This document shows positions 20,576 to 30,478 of a stretch of 64,000 nucleotides of DNA, piece by piece; position 1 is the stretch's first letter; the number at the start of each line of letters is the position of its first letter. Source of the stretch: Naegleria lovaniensis (taxonomy: Eukaryota; Heterolobosea; Eutetramitea; Acrasida; Naegleriidae); NCBI RefSeq assembly GCF_003324165.1, contig NW_025407857.1:402435-466434 (forward strand). The letters are read 5' to 3'. The position numbers were made by a program, and so were the translations under genes. Under the pieces are notes generated by a model, which ran no database searches, had not been told where the DNA came from, and saw only the letters and a program-made list of their open reading frames with translations.

Positions 20576-21640
20576 ATGGCAACTACAACTATGGGAGCTC
20601 CTGCTGGCTCATCATCGGGAAACACACTCTCATCGCTTTCAACCTTGAGCAAGGCAAGGAAAAAGGGGTTGGAATTTAATGAGGTAAAAGGTGGGTTTAA
20701 AGCTCATGGAGGGAATCATAATAATTTAATGAATGAATGGACGATCATCATCATGATATGTTGTTATCAATTTCTATTTGAATTATTTGGAATATGAATA
20801 TTGAATATTGAATATCACTTGTTATTATTTCCGAAATTGAAATTTATATCTGCAACAACAATTCCAGTTTGTCGAGGCTATCAAAACAAAATGGGAACAA
20901 TTGATACAAACACAGCAAACGTTGGAGGAAGTATAATGATCAATCAAATTAAGAAAAATCACACAGTAAATATGATGTCAATGAAAAAGAGGGTTGACAA
21001 TGACTTACCGTGGTCCTACAAATATTCCAAGAATTTCAATGTTGCTCGGGTGAGCCCTCCCAAAAAGATCAAATCATTGGCTCCTCTGAAAGAAATTCGA
21101 AGTTCCCCTACCAACAAACAACCTCATTCAGCACGAGAATACACATCCAAAGGAAGCAAATTAGATTTAAAGTAAGTTGTGGAGATATGTTCCAAGTCCA
21201 ACAAACATGGATCTCATGGATGTCACTCGTCTTAATTATTACCAACCTTTTCTATAATATAATTAACAATCATAATCAGTAAGGACCATAAAATTGATCC
21301 AACTCAAGATATTGAGGATCCAGAGGATCAAGAAATATATGAAAAATTTTTAGACATGCTGAGGAGAAGAAAAACCATTGAGCTCGCACGAAGAATTGCT
21401 TCCTCTGTATTTTTAGAGGCAGAGGAACAAATGCTTCTGAATGCCTACAGTGGAGTGCCACAGTATGTGGAAGGTTTCATCTCAACTACTTGCAGTTCTG
21501 ATCCATCTAAAGAAGAAGAGGTTGATGAAAATTTTGGAGAAGTTGAGGAAGCATCTTTCAACTCTGAATCCCACGAAGAAGTTCAGAATGGTAATATTCA
21601 TTCCCACACTCCAATCGAAGAAAATTCCAAAGATGAATAA
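20576..21640 (+). CDS. Unknown spliced gene, 249 aa, acidic C-terminus
   Basis: Four exons are proposed: 20576-20683, 20868-20930, 20954-21171 and 21280-21640. Together they give 750 bases in one frame. The first and third introns have ordinary gtaaaa/gtaagt donors and cag acceptors. The second is only 23 nt (20931-20953, gtata...aag) and is needed to join a coiled-coil-like exon (FVEAIKTKWEQLIQTQQTLEE) to the basic exon that follows. The protein starts with a Ser/Gly/Thr-rich tail, has a basic middle (RVSPPKKIKSLAPLKEIRSS), a helix (DMLRRRKTIELARRIASSVF) and a Glu-rich end. No family was recognised. Skipping of exon 2 would also keep the frame. Confidence 0.6.
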
Positions 21641-21950
21641 GCGTTGGCAACCGTGTGACCATGTCGCAAACGCGCATCCATCCTGTTAAATAATCATATC
21701 ATACGTTCACCAGTAAATGAATACTATTTGGACCTAATCATCCGAAGAGACATTATTAAAATCCCAATCCAGATATCTCCAAAACTCATAAAAAAATATT
21801 AAGGCTCATCAACAAAGACCATCATTCATTGTCTTTCATATTGTGCCAAGGACATCAACAACAAACATCGGTAACGTTAAAGACGTTCTTCACCCATTCT
21901 CATCATCATTATACAGAAAATTGTTGTTGAAAACAAAAGAATGATCATCC
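21641..21950. other. Intergenic, nothing recognised
   Basis: AT-rich 3' flank and 5' flank. No open frame, repeat or RNA gene was seen. Confidence 0.4.
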
Positions 21951-23937
21951 ATGATGACCATCAAAACCACAACAACTCCGAGCAACAACAGCAATAATAA
22001 CTCGTATAAACGCAACTATGCACAGGGAGTATTTAGGAGCTCTGGAAGTAGTCAAGACTTGTTTAAAGACTCGTCAAAATGTAGCGTAACTCTTCCTGCA
22101 ATTTCTTCACCAGCTTCCAAGCGCCTTAGTACAAGCACAGCTGCAGCCTCTACAAGAAACAAACGTGCTAGTATTGGAAATAGTGCGGCAACGAGTGGTA
22201 CTATTTCCAATAATGTTTGTTCTTATAGCGTTGCATATAACAGCAGTGCCCAATCATCCCGAACCACCAGCAGAGGGAGTAGAGAGGATTCAACTCCATC
22301 AAGTGGAAGGAACAGTGAGGAATTGAATGGTGCCGAACTAGATCAAGAAACAGTGTTGCAACTCGATGACGATACGCTTCAATTCATTTCTCTCATGAAA
22401 AGGGATATGACTGTTCTTCATAAAAAACTGAATGATTTCAAGGGAGACGAGAGGGGGCAACGAATGACCTTGGATGACTTTTCCAATATGTCACAATGTA
22501 TTTTCCATCATGATTGCTTCAAAACAAAATATTACCTGTTGGAGATGTTTCTTGAGAAAATTGTCGAAATGCAATATCATCTTCTGCAAAAAACTGATCG
22601 GGTAAGTTGAAAACAATCAATGATTTCTATGAATTTCTTGGTGCTCATCATTTACATAGCTCATCCCAGTTTCTAAACGATTCAAAGTGAACAACAACAA
22701 TCCAAGTATTTCTTCGAAATTGCAAAAATTCATAGAAGTGGCTGATAGAATTGTGGATGTCGTTGATCAGTCCAGAAATTCTTTCAAAGTTCAAACTCTT
22801 CAAAAAGAAACTCAGACTGGCACTGTTGAACTCATTCACAAAAAATCCAATTCAGATTCTCTTCTGACGTCTTCAGTTGACTCGAACGGCATGGCTAATG
22901 AGAAAGAATTATTGAGAAAACAAAAGCATGAATTGGAAGAGCAAACTTCAAGTTTGAGCACAAGTGTTTCCAATCTAACAGAAAAGTTAATGCAAACAAT
23001 GTTGGAAAAATCATCACTCGAAGAAAAGTTAAAAACCATGTCCTTGAAATATGAGTCGACAATTTCCAATCTCAACTCTCAAATTGAAAGTCTTAAAACA
23101 AGTATTGCATCCATGTCTACTGAAAAATCATCTTTGGCAGAAAAATTAAATACTCAACAAGTTGCTTTAAATGAAACAGTGAGTGACTTGAACCTGCAAA
23201 TACGGAAAGGAATGGAACGTATTCAGTACTTGGAAGAAACTATCAGTGGGAAGGATAAGGAATTGGAAATTCTCAGAAAAGAAACTGAGCTCATGAGAAA
23301 AGATGACCATCTTCAGGAGAAGTATTCCAATCTTGTAAAGTATAACACACAGCTAGAAATAGACTACAAAGAGCTAATGGAAGAATGTAACCTTGTGAAA
23401 GAATCATCCTCCAAAAATGAGGCTCTCTATGAGAATGCAATGGAAACTCTTCACGAAATGCAAGAATCACAAAAGCGCCTCACCCAAGAATTGTCATTGA
23501 AAAATGACACTAAAAAGCTTCAATACAAGCTCGAGATGGCAGAAAAAATAGCCATGCAAAAGGAATTTCAGTATGAAGAGTTGGTTAAGGAGTATCAAAT
23601 TCTTTCGATCGAGCTCGGCATCCATCAAAAGCAAAATGAAAATCTTAAAGATCAGATTAAAGTCATGCAAAAAGAGAACCAACGTCTAAGTAAGCAAGAT
23701 CAAATAGAAAGTGATTCAAAGCAAGAAATTGCCCTTGCCAGAAAGGAGTGTGATGACAAGGTAAAATCATTGAATGAAAAAATCAAGGAGCTGCAATTTA
23801 ACCATGTCATGCAGTTGCAATCTCTCAATGACACGTTCATACAGGAACGAAAAATGATGCAAAGAAAGGCTGACAAATTCAAACAGAGATGTGATTTGTT
23901 AGAGGCCAGACTTAATGAGCTAGAGCAGCAAAAATAG
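21951..23937 (+). CDS. Long coiled-coil protein (642 aa)
   Basis: Two exons, 21951-22601 and 22660-23937, join in frame across a 58-nt intron (gtaagt ... catag). The N-terminal 140 residues are Ser/Thr/Asn-rich and disordered. A short folded part follows (QLDDDTLQFISLMKRDMTVL, FHHDCFKTKYYLLEMFLEKI). From about residue 290 to the end the protein is an almost unbroken coiled coil (ELLRKQKHELEEQTSSLS, NEKIKELQFNHVMQLQSLND, CDLLEARLNELEQQK). Such proteins tether membranes, microtubules or basal bodies. Nothing identifies which, and no GRIP or GRAB domain was seen. Confidence 0.8.
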
Positions 23938-23967
23938 TGGAAAATATCTGAATAGAGAGAATCCAAC

Positions 23968-24951
23968 TTAGAATTCTGCAAGTCTTTCTTTCCATGTTGA
24001 ATCACTGGAAAGAAAGGTAATAGAACGTGGTGACTCATACTCCTCATTGTCAGGAATGATGGAATTATTCGCACCATTACAATGCTGTTCATTCGACCCA
24101 GCATTTTCAAAAAGGATAATCAGCATGTGGCACTTGGAGGAATCTAGCAAGACATCTCGTATATAGGAATGATGAGGTTGTTTCATCATGTCGTTGTCTT
24201 CAAGCAACCGATTTCCCCACTCAATTAGAGAAATACCATTTGTGAAAATGTGAGGCAAATCTAATCTGTCAAATCTATCCAATCGATATAGATCAATGTG
24301 ATGTATTGTTCTATATAAAGGAAAAGAGGCAGAAGAGAACATTATTTCACAAAATAATATATCGTCATGCATGACATAGTTGATGATCATTTTTAGCAAA
24401 AATAATGACAAAATCATCATTATTAAAATAAAGTGTGAAGCATTTTCCAACACCTACTCATAATTTCCACTAATCTTATTTTCATAAATATTATCCAATA
24501 AAAAAGTAGGCGAGGGCACATTTAAATTCATGTCCTTTTCCAACACCCGAATGATATGCCTTGCAAAAACGCTTTTTCCACTTCCCATATCTCCAGTTAA
24601 CAGCACAACATCAGTGTTTTGTAACAATTTAGAAAATTGTTCCGCTAATTTTCGGGTTTCTTCAATATTCTCCACTTGAAATGTTTTGTCAATCCATGAC
24701 GATTCATGTGATTTTGAATTATTTAAAGACGAATCCTTGTTAGTGTCAAGGTCATTTCGAATCGGGCAAGTTGTTGTAAAATAATTTCTACACGAAACTG
24801 CTCGGAAATGAAACGGAAAATTCTCTTGAATCCGATGTAGCGTTTGCTTGGCAACCGTTACTGACACTCCTTGTGATGAAACATGGGAGCACATAAAACG
24901 ATGAGTGAGTCTACGCAAGCAAATTCTTTGCAAAGTAACAAATTTTTGCAT
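23968..24951 (-). CDS. tsaE: tRNA t6A synthesis ATPase TsaE, probably mitochondrial
   Basis: Exons 24951-24458 and 24310-23968 on the minus strand join in frame (gtaggt donor, tatag acceptor) to give 278 residues. The P-loop reads LLTGDMGSGKSVFARHIIR and is followed by NVPSPTFLLDNIYE, the TsaE SPTF motif. After the intron come TIHHIDLYRLDR and ISLIEWGNRLLE, both family hallmarks. In bacteria TsaE works with TsaB and TsaD to put threonylcarbamoyl on A37 of ANN-decoding tRNAs. Here about 90 residues precede the domain. The first 30 are rich in Arg/Leu and free of acids (MQKFVTLQRICLRRLTHRF), like a mitochondrial presequence. A long acidic tail with Asn and Ser is added at the C-terminus. The ATG follows seven A residues. 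Confidence 0.85.
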
Positions 24952-25133
24952 TTTTTTTGTGTCAAAGCCTTAAATTGTTTTGTGTGAAAATTTGTGGTAT
25001 TAATTATTATTTGTCATCTTTTCTATATGGTACAAATGTATGTGATTCATGAGAGTCCTTTTAACGTTTCTGTCTCACGAATACATTTTTAAAAACACAA
25101 CAATTTCTATTGTCCTCACTCGCACAACATGAA

Positions 25134-26155
25134 CTATTTCGTGGTAGAACCTCCACCACAACACGTAGTTCTTGAAGAGGACGACAAACCTGGCTTGGAG
25201 AGTTGTTGTTGTTTACGATCTCGTGAAGAGTGTCTGACCGTGAGTCCATTCGCACCTCCCGAATGACTGGTTCCTCCATAATAATTTTCATCTTGTTCAT
25301 TCTCATCACCCTCTCCATTCACGTGATCATCATTGTCCCTCTCTCGTAGAGGCATCTTTCGTGCCAACGTTTCAAACACTTCTCTGACATTAATATTTTC
25401 TTTGGCAGAGGTTTCCATAAAGATTAAACCATTATCTTCGGCATAGGATTGAGCAAAGGAGTAGTCGACTTGTCGTTTATCTTCTTGTAGATCGACCTTA
25501 TTTCCTGCGAGTGCAATAACCATATTTGTTTGACTTTGTCGTTGTAATTCCTTGACCCAATATTTGGCTCTATGAAAAGACTCCATGTTGGTAATGTCGT
25601 AGACGACAATGGCACATTCTGATCCTCTATAATACATGGGAGCGAGAGATTTGTATCGTTCTTGTCCGGCTCTGTGTTATGAGAATATTATTTGAAAAAT
25701 TAAGGAAATTGTAATCATTGTAATGTGATACAGTGGTCATCACGTGTATAAAGTGAAATGAATTTCGATTTAGCTTACATACGTATCCCATACTTCAAAT
25801 TTAATCACTCGATCTCCAACAGTAATAAACTGAGTTGAGAAGGCTGCTCCTATTGTACTTTCCTGATATTGAAAAAAGCAATTCTTATCTAACCGAATCA
25901 CGAGGGACGTTTTGCCTATATGGTTGATAAAGGAGTATGTACATATATTTATGGTGAATATAATATTAATATTTGGAATATTATCATGAAAATCCGTTTG
26001 AAATCAAATCCGAGAAACACCAAAAGATCATCACACCTACCCACAGAGCTTTCTCCGAGTACAACGAGTTTAAACTTGTCTGCTTTTCTGAGTGCTTCAT
26101 CATCGAGAGAGGAAGTATTCGTTGCGCTGCTGCTGCTTTTCGTTGTTGAGTGCAT
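25134..26155 (-). CDS. Rab5-like small GTPase with unusual C-terminus
   Basis: Three exons (26155-26041, 25915-25783, 25671-25134) give 261 residues. G1 is GESSVGKTS; the effector region [12 protein letters not shown] matches the Rab5/22/21 group; G3 is [21 protein letters not shown]4 is GNKVDL; G5 is ETSAKE. The start at [10 protein letters not shown] is inferred, because the open frame upstream reads as non-coding. The hypervariable tail is long and Asn/Glu/Gly-rich. It ends [11 protein letters not shown], so the two prenylatable cysteines lie eight and nine residues from the end instead of at it. Rab5 controls early-endosome fusion through VPS34 and tethers. Confidence 0.9.
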
Positions 26156-26383
26156 TGAGCGGTTGTTTCTTGCCACTTGCTTTTTTAAACTTGAATGACA
26201 GCGTGTGATCTTTAAAATTAGATTGCAACCGAAGAATACTGTAACGAGGCTCATAGGCTCACACACAGACAGATTTGAGAAATTTAGCGAGTGGACCCTT
26301 AAATCATTCTTTTAAATTGCGGACTGGCTCACAATTAATGAGAAAGCTGTTGAAGGATTTCATGTAAAATGAATTTCTGAAAA

Positions 26384-27590
26384 ATGTCTCAAACAGGATC
26401 AAGCAATTTCTCACAACCTTGCAATCCAATGCTCATCTTTTCGGAATGGTACTCACAGGCACAACACACGCATCAACAACTATTGCACCTGCTACAAGAA
26501 CAATTCACTTCTGTTTCAAAAACCCAGCATTCATCACACACGAATTCGTCTTTGAAAGAAAGTTTCATATCTTTACCTTCCATCCTTCAACTTCCTCCCG
26601 AACCGGCAACCATGATTGTGGCTACTGTCAATCCACAAACCATGCAGCCTTCCACTCGGAATGTCTTTTTAAAATCTTTCAATATTGAGAGAGGAGAATT
26701 TGTGTTTTGTACCAATTTTCAATCTAGAAAAGCGAACGAGATGTTGCAAAACGATGGAAAAATTGCACTCAATTTCTATTGGAATTATCATCATTACAAT
26801 AATAATAAGAACGGTAATAGTAATTCTCAAACTAATCATTCGGAACGAGAAGATGATGATGCTGTAGAAATTTCTTCATCACCACACTTCTCAGATCGTG
26901 TGTCAGTAGCACTCAACGGAAGATCACGACAAGTTCGTATTGAAGGAATTGGTTCTCTATGTTCCGATGAGGAATCTGACGAGTATTTCAATTCTCGTCC
27001 TTTGGAGTCCAGAATTGCCTCGAGTGTGAGTCAACAATCAAAGATCATCACAGGTGGAAGGAAACAACTCTTGAAAGAATTTGAAAATGCTCAACATGAG
27101 CTTTCGAGTGAATTAAGGCGACCTTCTCATTGGGGTGGAATAAGGTAAGTGTGTACAGCTTGCACAACGATGAGTTTACGACTTTGAATTTCCAACGTGT
27201 GACAAATGATGCTTCATTGGAATCAAATTCATTGATTTTTTCATTTCCAAATCATTTCAATTTTTAACTCGATTATCTTTCGAATTGATCCTAATAATTA
27301 TTATTATTTAAATATTCAGAGTTAGGGCGTATTCTATTGAATTTTGGGAAAGTGGAGATCATCGTTTGGCACATCGAGTGAAATATCATCGAAAAGGATG
27401 GCCATCCACTCATACAACAAACCCAACAGAATGCTCAGGCAACACATTATCTTCTCAAGAGAGTGTAACCTCAAAACCATTTAATGCTTGTTACAGCACA
27501 AATGACCATCCAGTAGAAGCAACCCAACAACAAGACGAAACATTATTACAGTTGGAATGGGAGTTAGAGCCTCAGATATTGTATCCTTGA
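26384..27590 (+). CDS. PNPO: Pyridoxamine/pyridoxine 5'-phosphate oxidase
   Basis: Two exons, 26384-27144 and 27320-27590, join at gtaagt/cag to give 343 residues. FMN- and substrate-site motifs appear in order: ATMIVATVNPQ, PSTRNVFLKSF, FCTNFQSRKANEM, IALNFYW, RQVRIEGIG, EYFNSRPLESRIAS, RPSHWGGIR, then after the intron VRAYSIEFWESGDHRLAHR. PNPO oxidises pyridoxine or pyridoxamine phosphate to pyridoxal 5'-phosphate, the last step of the vitamin B6 salvage route. The usual length is about 260. The extra residues are Asn/His/Ser-rich inserts, one between the FYW strand and RQVRIEG and one near the C-terminus. The N-terminus is not clearly a targeting peptide. Confidence 0.92.
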
Positions 27591-28064
27591 ACCTACACAG
27601 GGTTCACCATCAACACAGCAGAATTTACGAGGGAAATAATAATGCTCACTCACGAACGACAACTCCTATTGGTCCTTCTTTTTTTGACTCTATGCCAGAA
27701 TGTAACAAACTAACAAACATGTAGCATGTCAACTCAAATAATCACAGATTTTCTCTGGTATCAACCAAGAAGTGTTTCTCGAACACGAGAATGATTTTCG
27801 CGTGTCACCTCCATTAAAATTTCTCCTCCGAGTAACACTCGCATTGAAAATCTTTGAGCGTGTGTTGTATGCCCAGCTGAAGTAATTCTCTCCAAGAAAG
27901 AAAGAGAATGATTAGTGTTCTAAACGGTCATGGCTGTGGTGAACATGTTGATGGTGAGTAGATTGATGATGATCTAATTGCGAACTGGACATGATGATCA
28001 CTTGATAGTATTGAGTGTTGTTGATGCTGCTGAATGCCCTCGAGTCACTACCCCAATCACAATC
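27591..28064. other. Intergenic, 5' flank of the next gene
   Basis: No gene was recognised. The downstream frame is open upstream of its first ATG, from a non-ATG codon at 27978. A small first exon before a gtgagt at about 27956 is conceivable but unsupported. Confidence 0.3.
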
Positions 28065-30065
28065 ATGAAAAGGAAGAACATGGCAGAACCATCTTCACCA
28101 TTTCCATGCCAAGGGCAGCAACAGCAGCATGATGAAGATCTTTTTGACGACGACAAGGTCATGATGATTCGCGAAGTTGAGTTCGAAAAAGAAAAGCCTC
28201 TTGTTGTTACGCAGAGTTCTTTCGATTATATTTCAACTTGTGGTATTACTACTACTACGAATACGGAAGGCAACAACAACAAGCAGCACAGTCTGAACAC
28301 TTCAGAGAATAGCAGCAACAATAGAGAGAATCCATCAGAACAACAACGAGTTCATGTTGAGGAATTTTCAACTTGTCCGATGATGAATGGTCCTTTATTA
28401 CAACAAGAAACAACAATAACCACCCTACCGACAACACCAGACTATAATGAGAGTGTCGTTCAAATCCTTTCATCCTATCCTAGGGATGGTTCTCTGGGGT
28501 ATGGTTGGGTCAAGCCTAACGCATCTTCATCATCGTCCTATAGGAGCAGTCAATACTTTTCCTCTTCGGTGCCTTCGTTTCCGACTTCTCCGATACCGCC
28601 ACCAACAACAACATCCTTCGGCTCGACTTCTCCAATGAATATGACCAGTACTATTACTACTACAAGTACAAACAACTCTGTACCATTATCATCCTCCACC
28701 TCGTTCATCATGACAAATTCGACCACAAGTTCCATGATGGGCATTTCTGCATCCTCTCAGAAACAAGACGAGGTCGAACAACAATCTCTGCAACACCAAT
28801 GGCGTCTGTGGACTGCCTTACAGACTCATCTCCGTCAAATCTCACTCGGTAAACCTCATACAGCACGACTCATTTCGACTTTGGCAGAGTTGGCTCGATT
28901 AGACGAAATCGAAGAAGAATTGGCCAAAAGTTTGCCCATCACGAGTAGTGTCTTTGAAAGTAGTTGCAGCAACAAAACTGCATGCAAGGTTAAACCCTTA
29001 TTTACCTCACTCGATGATTGGAAAGCCATTGAGAGAGAATTTTCTGATATTTTAAATTTGGCACTACCATCGACAAGTGGCATTCGAGGCGACAGTAACA
29101 ATCAAGAGGATGTAATGGATGAACAATTGAAGACAGAACTGAACCGTCTCTTGATGGATTTTGAAGAATTTCTTTGCTTGCTACCTCCCATGACACAATG
29201 TTTATGTGACCGCTCACAATTGCATTGCTGCATTTGTGGTCATTCGAATTATGGATTTGCAAGAGATTTAATTTTACGACAAGCGGTCGAGAATGGCCAT
29301 TTTGATCAAAATAATGACCTTGGCCACCAGAATGACAACTCCCAAAAGCAACGAGGCTCCACCGAGACACTCGTGTTTCCAAGTTTCACCTCAACTCTCA
29401 AAGGTAAAAAGGTCATTGCAGAAAAGAAGAAGGAAATGAAAATGGACTTGTTAAAAAAGCAACAACAAAGGCCTGAAAATCTAAATTCCATGATCATGCC
29501 TCAATTCTTTTTGCATCCATCTTCAATATTAAGCACTTTTACTCGAGGTGGAAATTTTGGTCTCACTGATTCGGGCGCAGCGGCCACTACGACAGCACCA
29601 GAGAGCGGTATTTTGTCATTAATGAATCCGATTCTTAGCATTCCTTCAACATTTTGTTGTGGTGTCACCTTTGAAGTATTCTTTCGGGTATTCACAGAGA
29701 GGGGTCATTCCAAACTTGAGGACTATTCTACCATTCCTGAATTGCTAAAAATTAAGAGAGATTGGTTTTGTGAGAAACAAGAGACTGCAGAAAAGGACGA
29801 TGAGTCCTATAAACAAGGTTGCTACAAGGCATTGATGTCACGAGGTCTTGGCAAGCACGTGAATACCATATTCGAAGCTAAGAAAGGTGATTTTATTCAA
29901 TTTTGGAGAGTGAATGGAACTGGTCATAGTGTGATATTCGTGGGCCTGAAAGAGGGCGAAACAAAGTTTGAATATTGGTCCTCTCAACGCTCCACCAATG
30001 GAGTTGGATTTAATACGGAAACCTTGTCCGGCGTTGAACGATTTCACATTGTGAGATTGGTGTAG
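28065..30065 (+). CDS. Protein with C-terminal amidase/peptidase-like domain (NlpC/CHAP-type fold suspected)
   Basis: The start is the first ATG of the open frame (MKRKNMAEPS), giving 666 residues. About the first 240 are Gln/Ser/Thr-rich and disordered. A helical middle follows (WTALQTHLRQISLGKPHTAR, LMDFEEFLCLLPP) with a Cys/His cluster LHCCICGH. The last 145 residues look like a papain/NlpC-type hydrolase: CCGVTFEVFFRVF (Cys531/532 before a helix), GDFIQFWRVNGTGHSVIFVG (His621 on a strand after a GDFIQFW turn), and FEYWSSQRSTNGVGF. The Cys-helix then Gly-His-Ser order is what CHAP and NlpC/P60 domains show. The fold call is by eye and the substrate is unknown. Peptidoglycan or a peptide amide would be natural guesses in a bacterivore. 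Confidence 0.6.
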   Translation: MKRKNMAEPSSPFPCQGQQQQHDEDLFDDDKVMMIREVEFEKEKPLVVTQSSFDYISTCGITTTTNTEGNNNKQHSLNTSENSSNNRENPSEQQRVHVEEFSTCPMMNGPLLQQETTITTLPTTPDYNESVVQILSSYPRDGSLGYGWVKPNASSSSSYRSSQYFSSSVPSFPTSPIPPPTTTSFGSTSPMNMTSTITTTSTNNSVPLSSSTSFIMTNSTTSSMMGISASSQKQDEVEQQSLQHQWRLWTALQTHLRQISLGKPHTARLISTLAELARLDEIEEELAKSLPITSSVFESSCSNKTACKVKPLFTSLDDWKAIEREFSDILNLALPSTSGIRGDSNNQEDVMDEQLKTELNRLLMDFEEFLCLLPPMTQCLCDRSQLHCCICGHSNYGFARDLILRQAVENGHFDQNNDLGHQNDNSQKQRGSTETLVFPSFTSTLKGKKVIAEKKKEMKMDLLKKQQQRPENLNSMIMPQFFLHPSSILSTFTRGGNFGLTDSGAAATTTAPESGILSLMNPILSIPSTFCCGVTFEVFFRVFTERGHSKLEDYSTIPELLKIKRDWFCEKQETAEKDDESYKQGCYKALMSRGLGKHVNTIFEAKKGDFIQFWRVNGTGHSVIFVGLKEGETKFEYWSSQRSTNGVGFNTETLSGVERFHIVRLV

Positions 30066-30478
30066 AGAGGGCAACATCAATGTTGTGACGATTTGTAAAC
30101 ATTTCTCTAGAGATTTGCTTGTTTCTGATGGACGGTTCCTTGTATTTGTAGGAAAGATTGTATCAATGAGTTGTCCTAATGTCTGTGACAATAGAAGGTT
30201 GGACCATAATCTTGACATTGCAGACCAAGAAATCTTGAAAAAATAAGGTCAACAGGGTTTATTTGGAATGTTGACAAAGTGAGATCAAGACAAAAAGTTT
30301 TAATTTATTTATTTTCCATTTAAGGCAAACAACAAAATTTTTATTATTCCGGCAAAAGCTTCAAAATAACGCAAACATCATTTAAGAAAACAACAAGGCA
30401 TATTATTTTCTCTTTGTGATCAACAGAATACAAAACATTCATCACAATTCGTCAACAATTGCGAACGATTACATTAAC
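30066..30478. other. Intergenic, nothing recognised
   Basis: AT-rich gap between two same-strand genes. The frame of the next gene is open from 30416 but lacks an ATG until 30479. Confidence 0.4.

Noticed and set aside
29002-29382. Minus-strand frame opposite the amidase-like gene
   Set aside because: It is a mirror frame of a long coding exon, without its own start context.
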